Positions 1 through 6,126 of a stretch of DNA of 6,950 nucleotides are shown here, piece by piece. Position numbers and translations under genes: made by a program. A model generated the notes under the pieces. The model had not been told where the DNA came from, made no database searches, and was given only the letters and a program-made list of their open reading frames with translations. This stretch comes from Rhodobiaceae bacterium. Lineage in GTDB: Bacteria; Pseudomonadota; Alphaproteobacteria; Parvibaculales; Parvibaculaceae. The stretch covers positions 64,284 through 71,233 of the forward strand of contig NVWR01000006.1 of the NCBI GenBank assembly GCA_002746275.1, read 5' to 3'. Within the stretch, counting starts at the first letter, position 1; the number at the start of each line of letters is the position of its first letter.

Positions 1-104
1 TCGCGCACTTTGGCGGAAAGGGCATTCACCGGGGGTGAGTTGAGAGTGAGGACAGCGATGTCCCCTTCATTGGTGAGATCGGTGACGTCGTTTATTGCGG
101 CCAT
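1..104 (-). CDS. Multifunctional beta-oxidation enzyme (enoyl-CoA hydratase / 3-hydroxyacyl-CoA dehydrogenase), N-terminus only
   Basis: Reading the minus strand from the ATG at 104 gives 34 codons that run off the left edge. The start is M-A-A-I-N-D-V-T-D-L, followed by an I-A-V-L-T-L-N-S-P-P-V-N-A-L-S stretch. That stretch is the characteristic first beta-strand and substrate-loop signature of crotonase-fold enzymes, in the form seen at the N-terminus of FadJ/FadB-type fusions; the family normally runs to about 700 residues. These enzymes hydrate trans-2-enoyl-CoA and oxidise the 3-hydroxyacyl-CoA product with NAD in the cytoplasm. A good Shine-Dalgarno, GGGAGG, sits 6 nt before the ATG, which supports this start. 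The gene is divergent from the DoxX gene. Only the crotonase part is visible, so a stand-alone enoyl-CoA hydratase cannot be excluded. Confidence 0.8.
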   Translation of the reverse strand, partial: MAAINDVTDLTNEGDIAVLTLNSPPVNALSAKVR

Positions 105-105
105 G

Positions 106-116
106 GGGAGCCTCCC
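106..116. repeat. Odd palindrome containing the Shine-Dalgarno of the minus-strand gene
   Basis: GGGAG-C-CTCCC reads the same on both strands. On the minus strand it contains the GGGAGG ribosome binding site and ends next to the ATG at 104. In RNA it could form only a 4-bp stem with a 3-nt loop, so any occlusion of the site would be weak. Confidence 0.3.
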
Positions 117-305
117 GGTTTGTTGTCTCGTATTGTTGGGCGCGATTTTACTCAGATTGAGCGCGAGCGCCAGTTCAGCTTTGAACAGAGAGCCGTCCAG
201 ATCTGAAGGGCCCGTTTCGCTGCGTCAAATCGCTGGAAATACTGGCCGAAGGTGTGGATTTGCTTTATGAGACCGTCTTTTCAGAGTTGGCGGGAGAGTG
301 ATCTG

Positions 306-734
306 ATGAATAGCGGTAATTCAAGCGGGCTGGTGTCGGCGGGGCGTATTCTCATCGCTCTCTACTTCCTGCTTCCCGGCCTCATGAAATTTGCCGCCGC
401 CGATCAGCAGCTCGAGCTGATGCAGCATCACGGGCTGCCCTATGCAGCTTTTTTGCTGCTTATCGCAGGAATTGCCAACGTTGGCGGGGCGTTTTTGCTG
501 CTGGTGAACAGGTATGTGCGGCTCACGGCGCTGGGGTTTGTGCTTTATATCCTCGTCATCAATTTCTTTTTGCACGATTTCTGGAACTTTGAGGGCCTTG
601 AAGCCGCTCACGAGACGCAGAATTTCTTCAAGAATCTGGGGATTTTGGCGGGTTTGTTGGCGCTTGCCGGAGCAAGCCCTTGGCGGCGTCTGAGCCTGAA
701 AGGGCTTGCCCGATCCGATGCGAAAGCTAGTTGA
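306..734 (+). CDS. DoxX family integral membrane protein
   Basis: The 142-residue product has four predicted membrane segments, at roughly residues 9-28, 44-64, 70-90 and 107-122, the size and topology of the DoxX family. The first helix ends in L-P-G-L-M-K-F and the third is followed by N-F-F-L-H-D-F-W; both short motifs recur in the family. DoxX-like proteins are small inner-membrane proteins linked in some bacteria to redox or sulfur chemistry, but the function of most members, including this one, is unknown. I chose the ATG at 306 because GGGAGAG lies 7 nt upstream and the N-terminus leads directly into helix 1. An in-frame ATG at 252 would add 18 residues (including W-I-C-F-M-R) and has no comparable binding site. 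A three-arm inverted repeat lies inside the 3' part of the gene. Confidence 0.85.
   Translation: MNSGNSSGLVSAGRILIALYFLLPGLMKFAAADQQLELMQHHGLPYAAFLLLIAGIANVGGAFLLLVNRYVRLTALGFVLYILVINFFLHDFWNFEGLEAAHETQNFFKNLGILAGLLALAGASPWRRLSLKGLARSDAKAS
662..709 (+). repeat. Three-arm inverted repeat in the 3' end of the DoxX gene
   Basis: GCTTGC (662-667), GCAAGCCCTT (672-681) and AAGGGCTTGC (700-709) form two mutually exclusive hairpins. Arm 1 pairs perfectly with the start of arm 2 over 6 bp around a CGGA tetraloop. Arm 2 pairs perfectly with arm 3 over 10 bp around an 18-nt loop. No T-run follows arm 3, so this is not a standard intrinsic terminator. All of it is coding sequence. Confidence 0.5.
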
Positions 735-872
735 ACGGAATAGAAATCGTCCCTGCGACCAACCATCCAGATCCGCTTCGAGCCGGTAAAACCCGCAGGC
801 GAAGTCATGTTGGTGCCGAAAGTATTGCGTGTCGCTGCGTTAAATTCTTGATTTGATCTCTTGTCATTCGAG

Positions 873-890
873 GCGTGCGCGCGCGTGTGC
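873..890. repeat. Perfect alternating purine/pyrimidine tract
   Basis: Eighteen bases alternate G/C and G/T without a break, ahead of the MoxR gene. Such tracts can adopt left-handed DNA under negative supercoiling. With two flanking G-C pairs (872-891) the transcript could also fold as a hairpin using several G-U pairs. A function is not shown. Confidence 0.35.
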
Positions 891-893
891 CTG

Positions 894-921
894 TGATATT
901 GTCTCGCCAACTTGATATTGT
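894..921 (+). promoter_or_regulatory. Paired direct repeat upstream of the MoxR gene, possible regulator site
   Basis: TGATATTGT occurs at 894-902 and again at 913-921, 19 bp apart start to start, ending 21 bp before the GTG start of the MoxR gene. A perfect 9-bp repeat at nearly two helical turns would suit a protein bound to one face of the DNA. I found no convincing -35/-10 pair in this intergenic region, so the promoter itself is not assigned. Confidence 0.3.
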
Positions 922-942
922 TGTTGAAAAGAAAGAAACGAC

Positions 943-1878
943 GTGACCAATCCACAAACAGAAATTGCGGATATCCAAAAGGGCTTCGAGCAGACCGGAT
1001 ATATCTGCAATGCGCATATTGCGACGGCCATTTTTCTTGCCCGCAATCTGGAAAAGCCCATTCTTGTCGAAGGCCCTCCTGGGGTAGGTAAGACAGAACT
1101 CGCGAAAGCAACCGCTGAATTCCTCTCCCTGCCGCTCATCCGCCTGCAATGTTATGAGGGGCTGGATGAGGCGAAAGCGCTCTATGAATGGAAATACGGT
1201 AAGCAGCTTCTTTACACTCAGGTGTTGAAAGAGAAGCTGGGAGATCTCATGGAGGGGGCCAATGGGCTCAAAGAATCCATGGATCGTCTGCACGATTTTG
1301 ATGACACGTTTTTCTCGGAAGAATTTCTTGAGCCACGTGCGTTGTTAAAATCATTGTGGGCCGAGAACGGATCGGTTCTCCTCATCGATGAGATCGATAA
1401 GTCGGATGATGAGTTTGAGGCATTTCTGCTTGAGCTCCTGTCCGAATATCAGATCACGGTGCCTGAGTTGGGCACGATCAAGGCTAAAAGTTCGCCGATC
1501 GTGTTTTTGACATCCAACAACACGCGCGAGCTTGGCGACGCGCTGAAGCGCCGCTGCATCCATCTCTATATTCCGTTTCCTGATGCAGACCTTGAGACCC
1601 GGATCATCACCGCTCGTGTGCCTGAGGTGGAGGAAGGGTTGCGCAAACAGCTTGTTGGGTTTGTGCAAAGTCTACGCGAGCTTGAGCTAAAGAAAACGCC
1701 TGCGGTCAGTGAGACCATTGATTGGGCGCGCACGCTCATCCTGCTTCATGCTCAGGAACTTGATGCGGACCTTGTGCGTAATACACTCAACGTGCTGCTT
1801 AAATTTCAAGACGATATCGATAATGTTGGTGGCGAAATAAATGCGCTGACGACCAAGGCCATTGCGGCGGCGAAATAA
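943..1878 (+). CDS. MoxR-type AAA+ ATPase (CoxD-like)
   Basis: The 311-residue cytoplasmic protein is one AAA+ module of MoxR-family size. It has Walker A GPPGVGKT (residues 44-51), Walker B VLLIDEID (145-152), the sensor-1 stretch FLTSNN (188-193) and an arginine-finger region LKRRC (201-205). A C-terminal helical lid includes S-E-T-I-D-W-A-R (256-263). MoxR ATPases act with VWA-domain partners as chaperone-like machines that insert cofactors or remodel target complexes; CoxD with CoxE in Mo-Cu carbon monoxide dehydrogenase maturation is the best-known relative. The partner here is the next gene, 6 nt downstream. The start is GTG: the same frame has a TGA at 925-927 and no other start codon between. 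The binding site is weak (AAAGAAA). With no client genes visible, the target is unknown. The family is certain and the CoxD-like subgroup is probable. Confidence 0.93.
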   Translation: MTNPQTEIADIQKGFEQTGYICNAHIATAIFLARNLEKPILVEGPPGVGKTELAKATAEFLSLPLIRLQCYEGLDEAKALYEWKYGKQLLYTQVLKEKLGDLMEGANGLKESMDRLHDFDDTFFSEEFLEPRALLKSLWAENGSVLLIDEIDKSDDEFEAFLLELLSEYQITVPELGTIKAKSSPIVFLTSNNTRELGDALKRRCIHLYIPFPDADLETRIITARVPEVEEGLRKQLVGFVQSLRELELKKTPAVSETIDWARTLILLHAQELDADLVRNTLNVLLKFQDDIDNVGGEINALTTKAIAAAK

Positions 1879-1884
1879 TTAGCT

Positions 1885-3375
1885 ATGAGCCAGGTTCTCT
1901 CCAATTTCATGCGTGCTCTTCGCGCTCAGGACGTGCGGGTTTCGATCTCTGAGAGCGTGGATGCGGGCCGCGTTGCGGAGCTTGTGGGTTTTACAGACCG
2001 GCAGGTGCTGAAGGATGCTCTCTCCCAGGTGCTTGCCAAGACGGATGAAGAGAAATTTGCCTTCAATGATTGCTTTGAGCAGTTCTTTGCCTTTGATCAG
2101 TTCAAGTCCAAAAAGGCAGCGAATGATACGGGTGATGCGGAGACTTCGTCGGAAGAGCAAGAGCAGGGTGAGGGCGAACAGGGGGCAGATGAGCAGGAAG
2201 GCGAGGGGGGTGACAGCGACGCCCAGTCCGGTGAAGCGGGTTCTTCCTCTGGCTCAGGGGGTGCTGGTTCTGGAGGCGAACCCGGCGATGAGGCAGCCTC
2301 TGAAGGCGCGCTCGACCGGGACCTGACAGCGCTTCTGGAAAGCGGCGACACGGTGGAGCTTCAAGGCCAGTTGGCAGCAGCCGGACGGGAAGTGGGAGCA
2401 GACCGTATTCGGCTCTTCACACAGCGAGGGCTCTTTACCCGTCGGATCATGGAAGCGATGGGGCTGGATGGTCTCAATGCAACCATTAGCGAAGAGCAGC
2501 AATCGGGAACGGGACAAGGCGAGGCACGGGCCGAGAGGTTGCGGGAGCTTCGCGAAGAGTTTCGCCTGGAAGTTCGAGATTATGTGGAGCGGCAACTCGA
2601 ACTCTATACGGCGAATGCGGGGCGCCAGCTTCGGGAAGAAGTTCTCTCCCGGATCAAAATATCGAATGTTGACCGGCGGGATTTCAAGCTCATGCAATCG
2701 CTTGTCCAAAAAATGGCCAAGCGACTTATCTCGCTCAACTCGCGCCGAAAAAAGAAGGCGCGGCGCGGGCAGCTTGATGTGCGTCGGACGATCAGACAGA
2801 ACATTGGGTTTGATGGGCTGATGTTTGATATTGCCTGGAAGCGCAAGAAGATAGATCGCCCCAAAGTGATTGCGATTTGCGATGTGTCTGGTTCTGTCGC
2901 GCAATACGCGACCTTTCTGTTGATGTTCCTTTATTCTCTGTCTGAGGTTCTGCCCAAGGTTCGCGCGTTTGCCTTCTCCAATCAGCTTGGGGAGGTGACG
3001 GATCTCTTTGCGCAAAAGAAGATTGATGTGGCGATTAGAGAAGTTTTGAGCGTTCATGGGGGAGGCTCGACGGACTATGGTCGGGCGTTCGAGGACTTCG
3101 AAGAACTGGCGCTTGATGATATTGATCATCGCACCACCGTTCTTATTCTGGGGGATGGCCGGTCTAATTTTGGCGACCCACGGGCTGACATTCTTCACAA
3201 AATCCATGATCGCGCGCGGCGGGTGCTGTGGCTTAATCCGGAGGGTAAGTCACTCTGGAACACGGGCGATTCTGAAATGCGCAAGCTCTCCCCGCATTGC
3301 GACCGGGCGGTCACCTGCTCGTCGCTCAATGACCTGGAGCGTGTTGTCAGCGATATTTTGCGGACGGCGGTTTGA
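1885..3375 (+). CDS. CoxE-type VWA-domain protein, partner of the MoxR ATPase
   Basis: This 496-residue protein has three parts. Residues 1-75 are a helical N-terminal region (D-V-R-V-S-I-S-E-S-V-D-A) typical of COG3552/CoxE-like proteins. Residues about 80-145 are an acidic Glu/Gly/Ser/Asp-rich linker of low complexity. Residues about 145-325 are helical and basic, leading into a C-terminal von Willebrand A domain from about 326. The metal site (MIDAS) is complete: D333-V-S335-G-S337, T396 in GGGSTD, and D424 in ILGDGRSN. There is no signal peptide or membrane segment, so the protein is cytoplasmic. It starts 6 nt after the MoxR stop and lacks a clear Shine-Dalgarno, which suggests translation by reinitiation. 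The MIDAS probably binds the ATPase or the client; both roles are inferred from the family. Confidence 0.9.
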   Translation: MSQVLSNFMRALRAQDVRVSISESVDAGRVAELVGFTDRQVLKDALSQVLAKTDEEKFAFNDCFEQFFAFDQFKSKKAANDTGDAETSSEEQEQGEGEQGADEQEGEGGDSDAQSGEAGSSSGSGGAGSGGEPGDEAASEGALDRDLTALLESGDTVELQGQLAAAGREVGADRIRLFTQRGLFTRRIMEAMGLDGLNATISEEQQSGTGQGEARAERLRELREEFRLEVRDYVERQLELYTANAGRQLREEVLSRIKISNVDRRDFKLMQSLVQKMAKRLISLNSRRKKKARRGQLDVRRTIRQNIGFDGLMFDIAWKRKKIDRPKVIAICDVSGSVAQYATFLLMFLYSLSEVLPKVRAFAFSNQLGEVTDLFAQKKIDVAIREVLSVHGGGSTDYGRAFEDFEELALDDIDHRTTVLILGDGRSNFGDPRADILHKIHDRARRVLWLNPEGKSLWNTGDSEMRKLSPHCDRAVTCSSLNDLERVVSDILRTAV

Positions 3376-3494
3376 GGCGATGGGCTGGAAACGCGATCTG
3401 CCGGATTGGCAGCGGCGATCAAGCCCCCTAAGATCAAATGGATGGTCACACGGCACGGCTGATGCACTGATAGGACAGTGGTGGCCATTGGTTG

Positions 3495-3518
3495 TCTCGC
3501 AATCGAACAATTGCGGGG
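3495..3518 (+). repeat. Hairpin upstream of the first SGNH gene
   Basis: CGCAAT (3498-3503) and ATTGCG (3510-3515) pair perfectly around a 6-nt loop. In RNA the stem can grow to 9 bp with two G-U pairs, using TCT at 3495-3497 and GGG at 3516-3518. It is followed by G residues, not T residues, so it is not an intrinsic terminator for the VWA gene. It may lie in the leader of the SGNH gene at 3567. The rest of 3376-3566 holds no gene or promoter that I can support. Confidence 0.35.
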
Positions 3519-3566
3519 GGCAAACGGAGCCCGAATGGGTCGTCGATTGTTGTGAGAGGTGGGGCG

Positions 3567-4664
3567 TTGCGCACGCAAAGTATTGAGTTCAAATGGTTTT
3601 TTTCTTTCGTGCTGGGTTTGTTCCTAGTGCTTGGGACGATTTTGTGGGCGTGGCCCGCACGGGCCGCTCCGGCTGGCCTGGAGGCTGGAATTGGGACAGT
3701 TTCTGCCCCTCTGGCCGCACGCTTGCCCTTGCCCCGGCCAAATGTCGTGCCGCGATCAACGCCGATTACCCCTGTTTCCAGAGGGCCAGCATCCAGTTCG
3801 CCGTCCGGTCGTTCAGGGCAATTGCTCCCCCGGATCATGAATGTCGTTATTTTGGGGGACTCTCTTGGCGACGGTCTTTGGGCTGGTCTTTACCGGGAAT
3901 TGAAGGCTGATGGACGCTTCAACATCATCAAGCATTCCAAAGTATCGACGGGCTTTGTCCGCCGCGACTACTACGACTGGAATGCCCGGGTTGAGCAGGT
4001 TCTGGATGAGGAGCAGGTTGATATCGCGGTGATCATGATCGGGACGAATGACAGACAGGTGCTGGTGGATGATGAGGGACATCGACATTCACTGCGGGCA
4101 CCTGGCTGGGAGGCTGCCTATAAGGATCGCATTGACCGGTTTACGACCTCTCTGACCCAGCGGGGTGTTCTCGTCTACTGGGTGGGGCTGCCGGTGATGC
4201 GCAGTCCTCGTTTCGGCCGCGACATGCAGTATTTCAATTCGATTTATGAGGATCGGGCGGCTGCCAATGGCATCCCCTATATTCCAACCTGGAATGACCT
4301 GACCGATGGCACTGGAGCTTATTCTGCCTATGGTCAGGACACGAGGGGGCGACGTCGGCTGCTGCGGGCTGATGATGGTATTCATTTCACTCTTGCGGGG
4401 TACCGGGTGCTGGCGGCGGTTGTGGCGGACGATCTTGTGAGTGACCGCGATGCGGGCATTGCGCCTGGTGATGGCAAGTTCATTCACCGGTCGTCTGTAG
4501 ATACTTTGGTGCCTAACTATGTGTCCGGCCATGCCACGATGGACCCTGTGCCAGATGCGCCAGTCACGGAACCGTTGGTGGCCTCCTCGATTGAAGAGGC
4601 ACCTGCGGTGGCACCTGTTCTCAGACCTGGGCGGGCGGACGATTGGCGCTGGCCGCGTCTCTAA
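3567..4664 (+). CDS. Exported SGNH hydrolase, DUF459-like (COG2845)
   Basis: The 365-residue product begins with a signal peptide: basic n-region (R2, K9), hydrophobic core at about 10-29, and a cleavage site A31-R32-A33 before A34. A Pro/Ser-rich linker follows to about residue 88, then an SGNH domain. The GDSL block is G97-D98-S99-L100, the GTND block is 159-162, and D270-G-I-H273 supplies the other catalytic residues, giving S99, N161, D270 and H273. The spacing and the L-R-A-D-D-G-I-H-F-T motif fit the DUF459 family. Its members are periplasmic, and the best supported inference is an esterase or acyltransferase on envelope glycans. I chose TTG at 3567 because AGAGG lies 7 nt upstream and it gives a clean signal peptide. 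TTG at 3492 would add 25 residues before it. The Pro-rich tail ends in D-D-W-R-W-P-R-L. The gene overlaps the next by 22 nt. Confidence 0.85.
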   Translation: MRTQSIEFKWFFSFVLGLFLVLGTILWAWPARAAPAGLEAGIGTVSAPLAARLPLPRPNVVPRSTPITPVSRGPASSSPSGRSGQLLPRIMNVVILGDSLGDGLWAGLYRELKADGRFNIIKHSKVSTGFVRRDYYDWNARVEQVLDEEQVDIAVIMIGTNDRQVLVDDEGHRHSLRAPGWEAAYKDRIDRFTTSLTQRGVLVYWVGLPVMRSPRFGRDMQYFNSIYEDRAAANGIPYIPTWNDLTDGTGAYSAYGQDTRGRRRLLRADDGIHFTLAGYRVLAAVVADDLVSDRDAGIAPGDGKFIHRSSVDTLVPNYVSGHATMDPVPDAPVTEPLVASSIEEAPAVAPVLRPGRADDWRWPRL

Positions 4665-5977
4665 AAAAACACGGGGCGGTGGCGCTTCTGACATTTATGT
4701 TGGGGGCGTGCGTGGCCGAGCCTTGTGATCCCTCTGTGCCCGCTGATCCTGCCCTGAGCCGGTTTTACGAACAACTCTATGCGTTGGAAGCTGGGGGCGG
4801 CGCGGGGACGATCCGGATTCTTCATCTGGGCGACAGTCACATTGCGGGCGACAGATTTTCAGGCTCGCTGCAGGCTCATTTTGCTCGCCGATTTGGCGAT
4901 GCAGGCCGGGGCCAGCTTCCTCCAGGCGACCCCTTTGCCTACTACCGCCGACAAGGCATTAACATTCGCACCAGTGAAGGCTGGACGGTTTTCTCCAGCC
5001 TGACCGGCGATGCGGTTGGTCCTTTTGGTCTGGCTGGGTTTCGCGCCGAAAGTGCGTCGCCGTCTGACTGGATGGTATTGCGGCTCACAAGTGCAGCGTC
5101 AATGGACCATGTGACCCTTGAGCTTCTGGAGCAGCCGGGTGGCGGCACTCTGCATGTAGAGCTGAACGGCAAACCAGCCGGCTCCATTATGACAGGTGGG
5201 GCTGTGCCCGGTCTTCTGCAGGTAACACTTGAGGGCGAGAAAGTAACGCGGGTGCTGGTGCGCCCGGAAGGGGACGGCCCCGTGGCTTTGCTCGGCTGGG
5301 GTGGCGCAGCGCGCGGGCCTGGTGTGGTGTATGAAGCGCACGGTATTCCAGGCGCCACCTTTCGGGTGATGGATGCCTGGGATGAAGAAATTGTCGCGGC
5401 ACAGCTTGGGGCGTACAAGCCTGACCTGATCCTGCTGGGATATGGGACCAATGAAGGTTTTGATGATGCGCTCGATCTGGCCCTCTACACAAAAACGCTG
5501 GAGCGGCGTCTGACCTCTTTGAAGGCGATGGCGCCGTCCGCAACGATCATGCTGCTTGGACCGTTTGATGGGGCGCGGTTGCCGACATGGACAGACAGAG
5601 CGCTTCGCCCGGAAGACAGCTCACGGGCGGCTTTCCCCTGCAATCCCCTGGCATTGAATGAACAGGCGACCTATGGCGCGCTCAGCGCTGATCGTAACCC
5701 TGTCCTGGGGCGCTGGCACGGTCCGCCAAATCTCAACAAGGTTCGCGAGGCTCAAGCCCGGGTTGCGCGCGCGCAGGGTATTGTCTTTTGGGACGGTGCT
5801 GCGGCGATGGGCGGCGCTTGTTCCATCCACAGGTATGTTTTCTCTGACCCGCCATTGGCCTACGGGGATCATGTCCATTTGACCCCGGCGGGGTCTGCAC
5901 ACCTTGCTGAGCGTTTATGGGATAATCTGATGCGCCCCTACGCTTCTCTCGTCTGCCGACGGCGGCTTGCTTCCTGA
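4643..5977 (+). CDS. SGNH hydrolase lipoprotein, Ape1/PatB-like O-acetyl esterase or transferase
   Basis: The 444-residue protein begins with a lipoprotein signal: K8-K9, hydrophobic core to residue 20, and lipobox L20-G21-A22-C23. Residue +2 is Val, which under the E. coli Lol rule predicts the outer membrane. The SGNH residues are G63-D64-S65-H66, G268-T-N270-E and D409-H-V-H412. The GDSH and GTNE variants resemble peptidoglycan O-acetyl esterase Ape1 and transferase PatB. About 200 residues separate blocks I and III; roughly 112-240 is beta-rich and resembles an inserted carbohydrate-binding domain, as known in Ape1. The TTG at 4643 lies inside the end of the previous gene with GGGCGG upstream; GTG at 4679 would remove both lysines of the n-region, so TTG is preferred. 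Two stops, TGA TGA, lie in frame. The substrate and the direction of the reaction are not shown. Confidence 0.82.
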   Translation: MALAASLKKHGAVALLTFMLGACVAEPCDPSVPADPALSRFYEQLYALEAGGGAGTIRILHLGDSHIAGDRFSGSLQAHFARRFGDAGRGQLPPGDPFAYYRRQGINIRTSEGWTVFSSLTGDAVGPFGLAGFRAESASPSDWMVLRLTSAASMDHVTLELLEQPGGGTLHVELNGKPAGSIMTGGAVPGLLQVTLEGEKVTRVLVRPEGDGPVALLGWGGAARGPGVVYEAHGIPGATFRVMDAWDEEIVAAQLGAYKPDLILLGYGTNEGFDDALDLALYTKTLERRLTSLKAMAPSATIMLLGPFDGARLPTWTDRALRPEDSSRAAFPCNPLALNEQATYGALSADRNPVLGRWHGPPNLNKVREAQARVARAQGIVFWDGAAAMGGACSIHRYVFSDPPLAYGDHVHLTPAGSAHLAERLWDNLMRPYASLVCRRRLAS

Positions 5978-5992
5978 TGAGGGACCCCAACT

Positions 5993-6034
5993 CTTAACTT
6001 CTGAGCGAGCGTTAAGGTAAATATCACCCTAACG
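5993..6034. promoter_or_regulatory. TTAA-rich inverted repeats, candidate operator
   Basis: CGTTAAGGT (6010-6018) and ACCCTAACG (6026-6034) form an inverted repeat with 8 of 9 positions matching and a 7-nt AT-rich spacer. A further arm, CTTAAC (5993-5998), pairs perfectly with GTTAAG (6011-6016). The repeat ends on the base before the proposed -35 box at 6035, a usual place for an activator or repressor site. The TTAA half-sites recall those of CtrA, but the spacing is not the classical 7 bp. Confidence 0.45.
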
Positions 6035-6063
6035 TTGAGATTGTGGCTGTAACACGGGACAAT
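6035..6063 (+). promoter_or_regulatory. Sigma70-like promoter for the MBOAT gene
   Basis: The -35 box TTGAGA (6035-6040) matches the consensus at 5 of 6 positions and the -10 box GACAAT (6058-6063) at 4 of 6. The spacer is exactly 17 bp. Transcription would start near 6070 and give a leader of about 57 nt before the ATG at 6127. The MBOAT gene could therefore be expressed separately from the SGNH genes upstream. Confidence 0.5.
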
Positions 6064-6068
6064 CTAAC

Positions 6069-6108
6069 CTCACGGTATGCGCCGTTAACGTGAGCGGCGC
6101 TGTCTTTT
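6069..6108 (+). terminator. Hairpin with T-run in the MBOAT leader, possible attenuator
   Basis: GCGCCG (6079-6084) and CGGCGC (6095-6100) form a perfect GC-only 6-bp stem around a 10-nt loop. A TTTTT run follows at 6104-6108, as in an intrinsic terminator. A second perfect pair, CTCACG (6069-6074) with CGTGAG (6089-6094), crosses the first. With no bases between 6094 and 6095 the two are unlikely to form together and may be alternatives. The stem is short and the T-run is 3 nt away, so termination may be weak. It could instead end the SGNH transcript. Confidence 0.4.
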
Positions 6109-6126
6109 TGGGGGCTTTGCGGCGGA

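Noticed and set aside
10..270. 86-codon plus-strand frame across the divergent intergenic region
   Set aside because: It runs antisense over the well-supported start of the beta-oxidation gene, and its product resembles no family I know.
185..301. Open stretch of 38 codons ending 4 nt before the DoxX ATG, with a protein-like end (V-D-L-L-Y-E-T-V-F-S-E-L-A-G-E)
   Set aside because: It has no ATG; the only plausible start is a GTG at 254, which gives 15 codons and has a poor binding site. It could be a leader peptide or gene remnant, but the support is too thin.
807..851. Small frame M-L-V-P-K-V-L-R-V-A-A-L-N-S
   Set aside because: Only 14 codons with a marginal AGGCGAAG binding site and no context that supports a peptide.
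608..1111. Long minus-strand frame across the DoxX/MoxR gap
   Set aside because: It overlaps two clear genes antisense and has an irregular Arg/Ser/Phe-rich composition; it is a shadow frame.
2130..2310. Low-complexity GA/GC-rich stretch in the VWA gene as a possible repeat element
   Set aside because: It encodes the acidic Glu/Gly/Ser linker in frame and shows no regular repeat unit; linkers of this kind are common in CoxE-like proteins.
2254..3207. 317-codon minus-strand frame inside the VWA gene
   Set aside because: The plus strand encodes a protein with a complete MIDAS in this interval, so the antisense frame is a by-product of codon bias.
6077..6088. Three-codon frame M-R-R-stop in the MBOAT leader
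   Set aside because: It overlaps the hairpin arms and has no binding site; a frame this short is expected by chance.
6069..6100. H-type pseudoknot from the two crossing stems
   Set aside because: There are no nucleotides between the two 3' arms to span the first stem, so the stems are more likely alternatives than partners.
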